From Dendrobium chrysotoxum (Eukaryota > Streptophyta > Magnoliopsida > Asparagales > Orchidaceae), in the NCBI GenBank assembly GCA_019925795.1, contig CM034314.1:39115774-39179773 (forward strand): a stretch of DNA of 64,000 bases, in the 5' to 3' direction. The notes beneath the pieces are model-generated. The model saw only the letters and a list, made by a program, of their open reading frames with translations, was not told the origin of the DNA and ran no database searches. This document shows, piece by piece, positions 22,665 to 34,532 of this stretch (its first letter is position 1; every line of letters starts with the position of its first letter). A program made the translations under genes and the position numbers.

Positions 22665-23345
22665 TATTAGCATGTTTAATTAAATTTTAAAGTAAAACCC
22701 ATGTCTACTTGGTTATTACTGAAAACCAAGTGAAAGGCCAACTAAAATACTGATTTGGTTCTGGGTCTGGAAGGTTTTGTTCATTTGTAGTCTTGTATAT
22801 ACTTGTTTATTTAAATTCTAATGCCAACCCCATGGTTTCTTGGCTTCTCCTAAAAATAAATTAGAAGGCCAACCAAAATACTAATTTTGTCCTAGGTCAG
22901 GAAGGTGTTCTACTCATATATAGTCTTGTATATACATGTTAATTTAAATTCCATTATCAACCTCATGGTTACATGGTTTATCCTAAAAACAAAGTGGAAG
23001 GCCAACCAAAATAGTGATTTCATCTTAGGTCGAGTAGGGGTTCTACCAATGTATAGTCTTTTGTATACAAGCTTATTTAAATTCTAATGTCAAACCCATG
23101 GTTACTTCATTTATCCTAAAAACCAAGGGGAAGGTTTACCGGAATATTGATTTGGTTCTAGCTCAGATAGGGGTTCTCCACTTTTATAGTCTTGTATATG
23201 CAAGTTTATTTAAATTCCAATGTCAAACCCATGGTTACTTTGTTGCTCCAAATAACCAAGCAGAAGGCCAACGAAAATAATGATTTAGTCCTAGGTTATG
23301 TATGAGTTCTGGCCAATTATATTCTAGTATGTTTATGTAAATTTT
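22665..23345 (+). repeat. 133-bp minisatellite, about five units
   Basis: The anchor 'cccatggttactt' or close variants lies at 22698, 22829, 22962, 23095 and 23228, spaced 131-133 bp. Units also share 'agaaggccaacnaaaatant' and 'tagtcttgtatatac'. Open frames of about 60 codons here are by-products of the repeat. Tandem repeats in the untranslated parts are common in Tat/Ogre Gypsy elements. Confidence 0.9.
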
Positions 23346-25195
23346 AGCCTTTAGATTATAAATCTAAATGGCAACTCCCCTCAAGTATGAAATCTTTTTT
23401 ATTGAATGAATTGTCTAAATTAAAATCTAAATCCTATAAAACTCTATCTTCTTAGTCTAAAAATCTATAGATGTAGCTCCTAGTCAAAAAATTGTTCAAA
23501 AATTAAATTTAAATCAAAACTTAATCTTTTCCTCCAATTCAAATTCATTTGGATCAGAGCCAATGCCAAATCAATCAAACTAAACTCAAATTCTAACTTT
23601 AATCACACTCCTAGTGAAGGTCTTCTTATACTGGGTCGATATTCAAAATCATTAAAAAAACTAAATTCAATAACTTATGTTTCACTTCAGTTAAATCACG
23701 GTCTGGGCATTTAGTAAACTTTTCTCAGTATATTCTTTAGATTTATATCTTACATAAAGGTCAGTGAACACTGGGATTGAAGCACATTTTTTATGAATTA
23801 TAGAATGATGTCTAGAAAATTAAATTTCACCTTCAATAATAATGTCAACATGACTATCTGTAAGATCCCATTTGTTGAGGGCACCTTGATTCAATTTGGA
23901 TCACTTGATAATGTCTAATTCAACTTCTCTAAACCACAAACTGTGGTCAATAAAATTGAAGTTACACCATTTAAGGATATTTAATCTATGCATATTTGGA
24001 ATATTGAGCAAGTTGGGTCTGCAGTTACCCCTTTAACTGTTAAACCTTCAGTGTCTGCTTGACTAACTTTCCCAAGTTTTTTTCTAGTCATAAAGGAAAG
24101 TCACCAATAGCTCCTAAACTCCCTTATATGGGGAAGTTTAAGATGGGGTCATCCTCCAACACCATGGAGATGACTAAATCTCAAAGAAGGAATAGGAATC
24201 ATCATCTAAGGCATTGAGTTGAAAAGGAGAAAGTGTTGGAAGAGAACTATTGGTTAAATGTTATAATTGAGGTAGCCAAACTAAAACCCACTGAAATGAT
24301 AATTAAAAAATCTAAAACTCTATTCAACTCTCCAGTGGTGAGTTAAAATCAATTCAATCCTCTATCTTATTCTGTTATAGAAGAGAATATTCTTTGAATT
24401 GGAAACACTTCACCTCCTACCATATTCAAAATACCTATTGTAGTCTCTCTGCTTGAGAGAAAGAGAAATTTCAAAACCTTATTATATGGATTGGTTTGTA
24501 ACTGTTTAAGCAGTTATGTGAAACCTAAGTCATGTTATCTAAAATTAATGAAGGGGGTAATCTCCACTAGAGTTAAATCAGATATGCATAGAGAAAGAGT
24601 TGAGCCTCCACTTGAAAGAGGAAGATTGAAATAAGTGATCTGAAATCTATAACATCATCAATAATAATAAATCACCAAAGAGAGCCAAGGGGACTCTATT
24701 ATTCAATCATAGATCTATTTCTAACAGTATTAAAAGATATAAAGATATGAATTATCAAATTTATAATCCAGTTATACCAAAAAAATATGTTCAAACAAAA
24801 AGTGAAGTAACTAGAAGTCTCTAGTAAAACCTTTGTTCATCAATCTCCAAGAATTGATCGACATCAATTTAAAGCTTGTCAATCATCTTCTCATCTTGAT
24901 ATGAAAGAACTGAAACCTAAAAGTTAGTCAAACTCACTATGTAATGAGAAGAAGGTTTGGTAGCCTAAAGTGATTGCCACTTAAACTACACCTATTATCT
25001 ATAAAGAATGTGTTGTGGAGGAAAGGAGAAGGAAGATTAAAGTTCACTTCTTCCAAGGAGTATATCCCTGTTGACCCACACCATGTGATATGGAAATTTA
25101 CTAAAAAGATGAAGAATCATCTAAAGGAAACTATCAAGGATTTTGTTGAAATAAGTTTGAATGATCTAGATGAAGAGATGACTGAAAGTGTATTC
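23346..25195 (+). other. Decayed internal region before gag
   Basis: This stretch reads as broken coding sequence: short open pieces with Lys/Glu-rich composition and many stops. The last 220 bases are open (24974-25243, ..ISLNDLDEEMTESVF..) and lead straight into the gag start. Some Ogre elements have an extra ORF before gag, and this could be its remnant. I recognise no domain. Confidence 0.35.
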
Positions 25196-25221
25196 ATGGT
25201 GAATACTCGATCATCTATTCT
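25196..25221 (+). pseudogene. Gypsy gag, first codons (before LINE)
   Basis: ATG at 25196 opens MVNTRSS, a very common start of plant Gypsy gags. The LINE inserted after about eight codons. The reading frame resumes at 31596 on the far side, where the duplicated target repeats the TRSS codons. Confidence 0.65.
25204..25221. repeat. Target duplication, left, of LINE 25222-31595
   Basis: TACTCGATCATCTATTCT here and TACTCGATCATCTGTTCT at 31596-31613 differ by one base. Confidence 0.85.
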
Positions 25222-25254
25222 TTCTTTTTTAAAGATGCAATAGAAATAGCATTA

Positions 25255-26002
25255 AAAAACAAAGTCCTAGTACAAGCTACAAGTACAATCACATTCCTCC
25301 TTCAATAGATGAAGAAAATAAGGAGGAATACTATCCATACTAATATCATCCCAAACAAAACTACTACTAACAGGATGGTTAGCACAAACATTAGCTAACT
25401 TATTACATTCCCAATACACAATTAAAAATAACATGATGAAAATCTTTGAGGAAAGCAAGTTATTCCATCCCAATGCCGGCCTTATTACCATCCGCCTTCT
25501 TTACATAACCTTGAAGAAATTTGATGACATTAACATTATCCCCTTCAATTATAAATCCTTTATAAAGCAACATCCATTCTTTCATAATCAAACTCAAGGA
25601 ATGAATAGCTAACATCTCCAACTAATATACATCCCAATGTACACCATTGAACCCAAATGAAAATAAAAACCTTCCTTTGTGGTCACAAAATAAACCCCCA
25701 GCGCCAGCCTTATATGACTGTAGTAAGAAAGCATCCACATTAACTTTGATCCAATTGGGGGGAGGGGGGGTGCCAACATTTCTTGAACAACCGATCCAGC
25801 TGATTAACACCCTAAATGACTTTAAAAAACAACATCCAACCGAAGATGAGAGTGAAGCAAAACTAATAGATTTTGTTGTAATAATCAAACTGTTATCCAC
25901 CTTACCACTATACACACCTTTACTCCTAGATTTCCAACATAGATCGATAGCAGAATAATAAAGGTTAACCAAAAACCCATTCTTAGATGCACAACCCTCC
26001 AA
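25255..26002 (-). pseudogene. LINE RNase H domain
   Basis: Going right to left: WIKVNVDAFL with the first Asp (about 25755), AGAGGLFCDHKGRFL, FGFNGVHWDV, a Leu-Glu pair after a stop near 25622, and IIEGDNVNV (about 25540) with the second Asp. The tail has CNKLANVCANHP and LLKEECDC. The layout is identical to that at 4150-4631 and 62905-63290. Stops and frame changes at 25622 and 25491 break it. Confidence 0.8.
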
Positions 26003-26011
26003 CTATATGCA

Positions 26012-26880
26012 TCATTCATCAAATGAACCCAAAGACGGAATGCAGAATCCCCATTTATTCAAATTTTCAATAACTTGAATCAACTTCAAGCAACTCACCG
26101 CCACATGCTCATAGTCTTCCACCGCCATACACCCTCTAGGACATGAATTACATTCTTTTAACCTTCTATACACCAGTAATTGGAAGGTAGGAATTGTATT
26201 ATGAAACATCTACCCCAGAAAATCTCAACCCATGGATTTAGTTTTACCTTCTTAATCTATCTGCAATACTGATTCTCAATCAGATGATGCACTGAGGACT
26301 CAAATTCTAGGGCAAAAATTTATTTTCCCATGCTTTGATGAATAAGTTTCACTTGATCTTTAGCTAATTTTTGAGAAAACTGAATTTGACAAATCTGCAT
26401 AACCAGTTCCTAATAAAAATTATTCTGAAGTTCATCCTTATTCTATACTCCATCCACAAAACTTATCCACAATCAAATCATCACTCTCTTGAGTTGTATC
26501 AAATGTAGGCCATATGTTAAAGCACTTATCTAATACCCGAACATCCATAAATATATTAATAGAGTCACCTACCATAATCTTCCATTTAACAATGGAATCA
26601 AGAGCTTTAGCACCATTCAAAATAATTTTCCAAGAAATAGATGAGTTATCTTCAAATCAGAATCCCAGCTCCAAGTCCCATTTCTAGCTTCCAAAATCTT
26701 GTACAACAGAGAGTCCATCTCATTAAGGAACTTCCAGGCCAATTTCACCCTTAAAGGCCCCACTTTCTTTACATAAAAACGAAGCCCACACCCACCCAGC
26801 TTAATTAGCTTACGCAGCACATCCCAGCTCACATAATGAAGGCCATTATTCCCATCCTACTTATGCCAAATAAAATTCCT
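26012..26880 (-). pseudogene. LINE zf-RVT and linker region
   Basis: The C-S-C-P-R-G-C segment and the AVEDYEHVAVSC segment at 26012-26209 give the cysteine/histidine pattern of the zf-RVT domain. The upstream pieces at 26438-26832 (LRKLIKLGGCGLRFYVKKVGPLRVKLAWKF, given in part) are the usual linker that follows the RT: 'GGLG.R......NxALLxKWxWR'. Broken frames. Confidence 0.75.
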
Positions 26881-26896
26881 ACACATCTTGTCAATT

Positions 26897-28420
26897 TCAA
26901 AAAACTCCACTAGGAATAAGAGAATTAGTACATTGAAAAATAGGAAATGAGAGAATAACCAATTTAAGAAAAGTAAAGGTTTTAGCTAATGAAATAAATT
27001 TATTTACCCAAGCACAAAGTTTCCCCATAGATTTATCAAGAATGTACTGAAAATTAGCACCCACAAGTCTCCTCAAAGCAATCTTCACACCCAAATAGTT
27101 CATCTCTTTAACAAGTTTAAAGCCCATCAAACAAGATATATTTTTTTCTTCCTCCTTTTCACAGCTTTCCCAAAAAGCATGAAAGATTTTTGATAGTTTA
27201 ACTTTTGACCCAACCAACTATAAAATTCCAACAAAGTATTCCTTATCTCATTCACTACCTTGATATTAGCTTTAGCAAAAATCAATATATTATTTGCATA
27301 TAGAAAATGACAGATCCTCGAAGCATTTTGATGAACTTTAATACCAATCTCATCACCTTGTTGAATCAAAGAATTTGATAATAATTGAGAGAATAAAATA
27401 AAAAAGAATGGGGATTAGCGATAACCTTTCCAAACCCTCTACTAGCCTTAATCCAGTTGGACGAACTGCCATTGATGAAAACAGAAAACTTGGGATCTTC
27501 AACACATTCCATTATAAGCCTTCACAACTTCAAAGAAAAGCCAAAGTAATTCAAAACTTGCTTCAGAGTGGTCCACACCATATTTTCATAGGCCCTACTC
27601 CATATTGATTTTAAATGAAACCAAACCTTTCGATGATTTAGAAAATCTGAATTTGTGAAACGCTTCTTGAGCTATCAACGCATGCTATAATAAAGAATGT
27701 CCTTTAACAAAAGCTGCTTGCTTTTTAGAAATGAGTTTTGGAATTATAAATTTAAATCTATTATGAAGATTTTTAGCCACCACTTTATATATCATCATAC
27801 ACAAACTTACTGGTCTAAAGTTGGATGGAACCAAATGATTATTCACCTTTGGAATGAGCACAATCAATGTCTTCTTCCAATTAGGATCCATTATTCTAGT
27901 GGAAAAGAAATGGTTGATGGAATTCAAAAAGTCTAACTTAATAATGGATCAATATGTCTTAAATGAATGAATATGAAAGCCCATCACTACTTCGAGATAT
28001 ATTGCCACCAAGTTGATTCACAACTCCCATAGCTTTCTCCATAAATAAATCCACCCCCAACAATCTTCTATCGTTATCATACAACACGCACAACTGGGAA
28101 GGCTAACCATCCAACACACAATCTCTAGCTCGCCACTTCTCGTTAAAGAAATTAAAATAAATTTCTTCAATGTGATATTTGTCTTCAACTATCAACCCAT
28201 TATCATCTTTGATCTTGTAAATCCAGTTTGAATTCCTTCTAGTACTTACAAAAGAGTGAAAAATTTTTGAATAAGTATCCCCATCTGCCATCCATTTGAC
28301 CTTAGCTCGTTGCCTCCACCTAGTGTTCAAACAAGCGAGGGTACTATTAAGTTCATTCACCTTCAATCTAAGAATCAGAATCTTCTCATCAGAGAGCCCA
28401 CCTACATTAGCTTCCTCCAA
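26897..28420 (-). pseudogene. LINE reverse transcriptase
   Basis: The domain begins with RAKVKWMADGDTYSKIFH (28320-28255). The WKKTLIVLIPKV..PSNFRPVSL motif lies at about 27895-27800, AAFVKGHSLL at 27715-27685, then a decayed substrate motif (GFGKVIANPHS for the usual GFRQGCPLSP, about 27400-27450). The catalytic box is YANN at 27289-27300 where active enzymes have (F/Y)ADD, so both Asp are lost. The thumb follows with NYLGVKIALRRL. Several frames are used. RT would copy the LINE RNA at the nicked target. Confidence 0.88.
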
Positions 28421-28449
28421 TTACAACTCTAGAATTTCCTTTTAAAGAT

Positions 28450-29344
28450 AATACTTCAATTGAGTAAGATCTTTAAGCATCGCTTTACTCCAATATTATA
28501 AGGATTTCAAGCCCCTTTTAAACTTGATGTTAAGAATTTTATGTTAACTCCCAATAGCTCTCTTATTCCAAGCCTTTAATACAATAGTTGATGAAGCATG
28601 ATAAGAGGCCCAAGTGTCTTCAAATCTTATGACCCTATTGGCCTTACGATCTCCATGGATTTAAAATAATATGGCAATGATCCAAATCAACCCTTGCATG
28701 GTGCCGCACCACCATTAAATGAGAAGTAAATGCAGCTGAGTTTACAAAACACCTATCCAATCTCTCCAATATCAGAGCTCCCCCGACCTTGTTATTGCTC
28801 CAAGTGAATTTAGGGCCAATATCATCAACTTCATGATAATTATTATTAGTTAAAAAAGCCTTCATCTCCTTGGGTCATTGGGAAAAAATGAACCTTTTCC
28901 CCTCCCCTTTTATCACCAATGGATAATAAGCAATTACCACCATCAATGGAATGTCTTGGAAGAAAGCAGTTCAATTTTATTCTGAAGCTCCCTTCTTTTG
29001 TAAACATCATTATTCCCATAAATGGTATATATCCTCCAAACTCCTTTATTATGAATATCTAACTCATCAGTAACACATTGATAAGAAGATTCCAAAATAG
29101 AAAAAGAAGCAAAATTTGACTTCCATAACACAAGGATACCTCCAGAAAAACCATCTGATGGAAAATTAAAAAAACCCCAATCTACACTGATAAGCAAATT
29201 AACATCCTTCCTATTAATAGAAGTTTACTTGGTCTCCATCAAACCAACAAAAAAAAACATCATACTCCTTAACAAATTCCTTACGATATATAGAAGCTTG
29301 AATTTTCCTAGCACCTATACAGTTCCAAAAAGCAATAGATGTCA
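28450..29344 (-). pseudogene. LINE ORF2 start and endonuclease
   Basis: ORF2 starts with MTSIAFWNCIGARK (about 29344), the usual N-x-R-G start with changes, then GLMETK (about 29240) where the Glu is the metal ligand of the APE-like endonuclease. 28943-29197 holds LISVDWGFFNFPSDGFSGGI and VWRIYTIYGNND. 28644-28865 holds EVDDIGPKFTWSNN and LERLDRCFVN, fixed motifs of the domain. The enzyme would nick target DNA. Stops and frame changes are frequent. Confidence 0.82.
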
Positions 29345-29349
29345 TTAAT

Positions 29350-31548
29350 AATTTGAAGGGGAATAATCCACCAACCTTTCTTTATTCCCACATCCATTTT
29401 CCTACTTCTAGGCATCAACTTAATAGGACCTAGCCCTTTAAGTTCTTTACCAAGCTTCCTTTTAAAAGATGAAGAATCACAATCATTAAAGCTACTTCTG
29501 ACCGCTTCCATATAGCTTTTGTCATCCAAGCCAACCTTAGGAGATCCCATAACTTCCATCTTATCACCACCAGATTTACCGACCACAGCCTCCCCTTCTC
29601 TTCCAACATTATGTGTTGAACCCACCTCCTCACTTGCCCCATTTAGCACATCAAACTTTTTAACATTAGGAATAAGAGGAGATGAATTAGAAATACAATT
29701 CTTACCAAATCTAAAACCGCAACATTATAAGGAGACAAGACCTCCATATTTTGGCTTACACCACATTCACCAACCGGATTAGATGGAGACAAAGAAATAC
29801 CTCCAATAAACTGCTCTGGAGCAGCCGCCTTCTCGGGACCAGCATCAGGAACAGCAGTACCTCTAATAGCCCCACACACACCCTTCCCAACATGATTCAC
29901 CCCAATAGTTCTAACAACATTCTGACTCCCCCTCCTCCTATCAGAATACTTAAATTTCCCCTTCCCATAGTTGACATGGATCCAAGGTCCATACCTAGTT
30001 CCATATTTATCAACACTAGCAACTCCAATACCCCCCCCCCCCCCCCCCCCCCCCCCCCTCACATTGCAAAACACTAACTACACCAGGAGCTTCCTTATCA
30101 CTAGAGAAATGCACCTCTAATTTAGTGACTCCACCCTTAACCTCCTTTGAATTCACTTCTATACAATTATTTTTCTGGTAGCTAATTTTACCATAATTAA
30201 AACAAAATTTAAAAACTCTTTCATATTCAATTTTTTTGGAAAAACCTACCAAAACGCCCTTCAACCCAAACACCTAATAGAAGCTGGCTATCCAACATAA
30301 TTCAAACACAAACTCTAACAAACTCTCCCCTTCCCCATTGAAACATATTCCCATCTATCATATACGGCTTACCAACTTGAGATGCAATTCTACAAACAAT
30401 AATCTCATCCCAACTCTGTAATGGGAGATTAAGCATCCTTATCCACACTGGAGCTGATACCCCTTCAGAGAAGATGGAGACCATTTATCAATACCAATGA
30501 TGTGCCCACTAACATACCAAGGCCCTTTAGTTAAAATTGACTCCATAGCCTCTCATTCATTAAATGAATAAAGAACCCATTCTAAGCCCAATATAGTAAG
30601 ATGAAATTTACCAAAATGATTCCATTGCCTTCTCAATTCAAGGCTAATCACTTCAAATAGAACATTATCTCCAAACACATTAATTACTAAATCATTTTAT
30701 AGCTTTCTAGTGTTCTCACATTCATTTTCATGATGTAACTTCACAACTTTCCCATCTTCCATTAAACATGACCCATAATCCAGATTATTAATTCTTATAT
30801 TTGGCTTTTAACTCCAGACATTAGGCATGACATTCACAATAGGATCCTTCATGGTTGGTAATGTTAAATTATTGATCCCTTGGTCGACCAAATTCAAGCC
30901 ACCTGAAACACAATAACGAACCTTCTCATGATCATTAGACACTTGATAAGTACCATGAAATCCAGCATTAACCCTCTCAAAACTTTGAACATTATTCTTA
31001 TCAACGATATTAATAGTAGCTTCTGAAGTAATTAAGTCACCCAGTAAACTATCAATTTTAGAAATAGGATCTTTGATTGTTCCAAGATTTGAGATAGAAT
31101 TCTCAAATCTATTAACATAAATTTTCAACCCAGCTGATGATGATGCCTCTGAATCCATTTTTACAATACCTCTGATATCCTTGGATTTAAGCATATCAAG
31201 TTTTGGGCTCTTAAATCTAATATCTACCACCACTTCTTTACCTTTCCCAGCAATGGACACAATCTTCTTAGCATTAGATAGACCACCTTCATTAATAACT
31301 AAAGGTTCTTTCCTTAAACGACTTGTTACAAACTTCCTGGAAGGAGGAACTCCCAGAAGCCCATTGAAAACCTCACCAAAAGAATGACCAAAAGATTTAA
31401 ATCCAGAAAGATAATGACCCCGAGAAATACCAGATGACGAACAAATCTCCCTTATTGGATATGTTTGAGAACCGTTGATGGATAGACGGTGACCATCCGC
31501 CTCCATAATGAAGGCCAAAACTGAGGAAAATAGAATTTTGAAAACCAC
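29350..31548 (-). pseudogene. LINE ORF1 (nucleic-acid binding)
   Basis: The first open part runs 31548-30808; the likely start is the inner Met at 31507 (MEADGHRLS), which lines up with the start of ORF1 at 42724. DUF4283-like motifs lie at 30700-30310 (SLELRRQWNHFGKFHL, then GPWYVSGHIIGIDKWSP, then APVWIRMLNLPLQSWDE, then GKPYMIDGNM and GRGEFVRVCV). A CCHC-like FCFNYGKISYQKNNC is at about 30205-30160, with Cys at the third position lost. A 28-G run on this strand (30058-30031) follows, and the frame after it (YGPWIHVNYGKGKF) differs from the frame before it. ORF1 proteins coat LINE RNA. Confidence 0.82.
30031..30058. repeat. 28-C homopolymer (G run in LINE ORF1)
   Basis: On the LINE strand this is 28 G, encoding a glycine run just after the CCHC knuckle. 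The open frames on the two sides differ, so the run length sets a frameshift. Confidence 0.95.
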
Positions 31549-31595
31549 TTTATCTCTCTAGAGAATAGGACACTCTCTCACTAAGATAGATTCAT

Positions 31596-32540
31596 TACTC
31601 GATCATCTGTTCTGAAAGAGAAGAAGAAAGAAAAAAATTCTATAGATATTAATGAAGAGGAAGAAGAAGAACATTATGAACCAAATTTGACTAACAGCCT
31701 TTTGGAACAACTGAGTCAAAAAGATGAGAAAATAACTAAAATGGAAAAGAAAATGGAAGAGTTAATGGCAACTATTGCCACTTTATAATTTGAAGAAGTT
31801 CCTTCTTCTAAATCTCAAATAGATTCAATTCTAATAGTCTATTCAACATTGCAGTAAATCGAAAGTGGTAGGGAAGGAAAATATAACTGAGGTTGCAAAA
31901 TTAGAAAAAGGAAATAGCTTAAATAATAGACATTAAGAAAATGATATAGCAACAAGTTAGACAAGCTCTAGCACAACCAAAGGATACTTCTTCTATCCGG
32001 AGGGATAAACCATACTGAGATGAATATGACATGGTTCCTTTTCCTAATGGATTTGTTCCACCCTCATTCGAAAACATTAATGTAAATGGAAATCCTAAGC
32101 AACACTTAGCACATTTTAGGGTCAGTTGTGGCAATACAGGAGTAAATGTTGCAATAATATTCAAATAATTTGTAAAAAATTATCTGGCATAGCATTTGGT
32201 GGTATGCTAAAATACAAAATGGGTCAATGCACACCTTCAAAGAATTTGAGCCTATATTCATGAAAGGTTTGCTAGAGTAAGTCACTATGTCAGGGTAGGA
32301 GATTTGGTGGTAGAAAAGTAAAAACTAGATGAAAGTCTTATTGAGTATATCATAAGATGAAGAAATATTAATATGAAATGTAAACCTCAACTCTAGGAAT
32401 AACTTGTTATAATGATTATTTTAAGGAATATCCATGGCCAAATTACTTTTCTATTAAAAGGGTTTATAATTAAAACTTTTTAAAATTTATTGAGTAAAGC
32501 TTCTAATATTCAACAGGAAATGCCTTAATTAACCTTCTTA
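31596..32540 (+). pseudogene. Gypsy gag, main part (after LINE)
   Basis: The MVNTRSS frame resumes with SSVLKEKKKEKN, then an acidic run (31660-31672 region), a coiled coil KITKMEKKMEELMATIA (31733-31783), and after several stops the retrotransposon gag core: WWYAKIQNGSMHTFKEFEPIF (32199-32262, the W-Y and S-x-x-x-F-x-x-L/F-x-x-x-F pattern) and SLIEYII plus RNINMKC (32336-32385), the 'ESL-x-x-Y-(I/V)-x-R-(W/F)-R' motif. This is the Ty3/Gypsy gag pattern. No protease, RT or integrase follows before the G repeat at 32770. Confidence 0.72.
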
Positions 32541-32769
32541 AAATATTAATCTTCCATAGAAATGAGAAAAGTAAAACCTTAGAAATTTTTGGAAAGGTAG
32601 TCTTGGTCAGTGTCTGTAATTGATAATGGGAATTAGTCGATGTAGATTCAGAAAAAAACCCAAGTCATCCTCTATAGTATTATCAACATAACAAACCATA
32701 AAATGATAAGCATTTTGATTTTCAACTTACTTAACTCCAAAAGAAAATTGGTAAACAAAAGGCTTTTTC
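32541..32769 (+). other. Short stretch between gag and G repeat
   Basis: A continuation of the gag frame with stops is possible (..NPSHPL..YYQHNKP..). No domain and no polypurine tract stand out, except 'cttagggggaataaaat' at 32787-32803 just inside the repeat. Confidence 0.4.
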
Positions 32770-33843
32770 TGCTTGATCGATCCCTTAGGGGGAATAAAAT
32801 GCCTTACATTTGAAAGCCTAGGATCTTAATAACTTCATGCCTTGAAGTGATTAATTAACAGGGTTCTTTAAATTATGAATACATAAATATTTGAATAAAA
32901 TGATGGAGTTTATTCACCTAATTTGATCACTTAGGAGAAATTAAATGCATTACAATTATTAGCCTAGGAGTTATTGATCAGTAACTTCAAGCATATGTCA
33001 GAGTTGCAAAGCACTATATTCTTTAAAACTTAAAGCTAAATAACTTAAACACTTAAAATATTTTTATAAAATCACAAAAATTTAAATTAAATCCCTTTAG
33101 CCTTAAATAAATAAATTAAAATTGTAGAAAACATAAATAAAAAATTAAACTAAAAAATACCCAAACCACACTACTTGGCACGCACTGTAGATTTGCTTGT
33201 TATGACAACTAACACTAATTTAGGCTAGGCACATGTTCATTTTTGCATTTTGGTGTGATTTAAGATACCTTGCTTGGGGGATATCACTTTCTCTATCTAT
33301 TTACTTTCTTGTATTTTTTATGTTATACTTTCCTTATAATATTAGATATTGGCACTACACATTTACTTTATTTGTAGTGCACCTTACTTTTTAGTATATT
33401 ACATTTACATTTTTTTAGTCAATATTAATATTTACTTTCTATAAGGAGTAAAATGTTGGTAGGTTAAATTTAAAGTTTAAAATGTAAATGTAAATGTAAA
33501 GCATAGATCTCTTATCTAATAAGATCAAGTTATAAATGTAAGGAGTTGTAAAAATTTTAATAATGATTTCTTATATACACTTGCAGGTCTCCAAAAGGAA
33601 AAGATTTCTCTTCCTTTAAGGGACATTCTCTTTTGGAATTCTATTGAAGACTTCGAACTAGAAGATTTGAATACTTGAAGATAATAAGAAAATATATTTA
33701 AATCCACCTTACTTATAGGTGAAGAAATCCATGCTTATTATGGTGGAGCCTTGCCACCTTTCTTTTCAACAGACCTTGATTTGTGTTGTATTCTTTGTAA
33801 ATAAATAAATAACATTTTTTAAAACATTGCTTCATATATCATA
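32770..33843 (+). repeat. Family G repeat, copy 2F, first part
   Basis: It matches 20640-21690: 'gcactatattctttaa', 'agccttaaataaataaatt', CTTATATACAC (33570-33580), 'ctccaaaaggaaaag', and 'ggtggagccttgccacct' (33741-33758). An AATAAATAAATAAC tract (33799-33812) stands where the R-region polyadenylation signal would be. It is interrupted by an RTE fragment at 33844. Confidence 0.72.
33826..33843. repeat. Target duplication, left, of RTE fragment
   Basis: ATTGCTTCATATATCATA here and ATTGCATCATACATCATA at 34533-34550 (two differences) flank the RTE fragment. Confidence 0.75.
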
Positions 33844-34505
33844 TGGAGTGTAATTTTAGTAGTAATAGACCTAGTGAGAAGATTGTGACTTTTGGCGATC
33901 AAGTCATTAGTAAGACTAGATATTTTAGATGTTATGAATCTATTGTTCAAAGTGATAGGGAATTAGATGGGAATATTATCAGCAGAATTCAAGTTGGATG
34001 GTTGAAGTGGAGGAATGGATCAGGCTTGTTGTGTAATAAAAAATTCCTTCTCAAACATAAGGGAAATTTCTATAAGATGGTGGTGAGACCTGCAATGCTT
34101 TATGGTGCCGAATGTTGGCCATTAAAAGAGAAGCATAATACTAAGTTAAGGGTTGAAGAGATGAGGATGCTCAGGTGACTGAGTGGCTTTACCCTTAGAG
34201 ATAGGATATGAAATGAGCATATACGTGAAAGGGTTGGAGTAGCTCCAATGGAAGATAAGATCAAAGAGAGTCGCCTTAGATGGTTTCGTCCCATAAATTG
34301 GCGCCCTTCTGATGACTTGGTTAGGAAAGTATAGGTTTTAGATTTGACTTATGTTAAGAAAGGTAGAGGAAGACCTAAAAAGACTTGGTTAGAAAATATT
34401 AGAAATGATCTTTCTTTATTAGATTTAAATGAGAATTTGACTTTTAACGGGACACAATGGAGAAAAAGGATTCATGTAGTCGACCCCACAAAGTGGGACA
34501 AAGGT
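33843..34505 (+). pseudogene. RTE ORF C-terminal remnant
   Basis: Open from 33843 to 34178, and then the same frame continues with stops at 34176, about 34208 and 34333 to the natural end at about 34505-34510. This is the part after the RT that binds the 3' end; catalytic motifs are not included because of the 5' truncation. Confidence 0.85.
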
Positions 34506-34532
34506 TGATGATGTTGTTGTTGTTGTTGTTGT
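33844..34532 (+). mobile_element. 5'-truncated RTE-type LINE
   Basis: Only the C-terminal end of the RTE ORF remains. Motifs in order are MECNFSSNRPSEK (the TEYMEC..F position), GWLKWRNGSGLLCNKK, YKMVVRPAMLYGAECW, VEEMRMLR, a stop, RVGVAPMEDKIKESRLRWF, KKGRGRPKKTWLE, NENLTFNGTQWRKRIHV and DPTKWDKG. This order is specific to the plant RTE family. It ends in a short (TTG)n tract (34510-34532), the usual RTE 3' tail, and target copies flank it. It carries four or so stops. Confidence 0.9.

Larger units (their letters stand above)
25222..31595 (-). mobile_element. Full-length L1-type LINE, inactive
   Basis: This 6374-bp minus-strand element has ORF1 (31548 down to about 29350) and ORF2 (about 29344 down to 25255), with an A-rich 3' tail at the left end (25222-25230) and a near-perfect 18-bp target duplication. 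ORF1 has a DUF4283-like domain and a CCHC knuckle. ORF2 has endonuclease, RT, zf-RVT and RNase H. The LINE at 42595-45421 belongs to the same family and shows a similar 5' end. Many stops and frameshifts make it dead. Confidence 0.92.

Noticed and set aside
22905..23280. Two similar 60-codon open frames
   Set aside because: They are the same phase of the 133-bp minisatellite; similarity is due to the repeat.
29751..30077. Open frame ending in a proline run, plus strand
   Set aside because: It is antisense to LINE ORF1, and the prolines come from the 28-C homopolymer.
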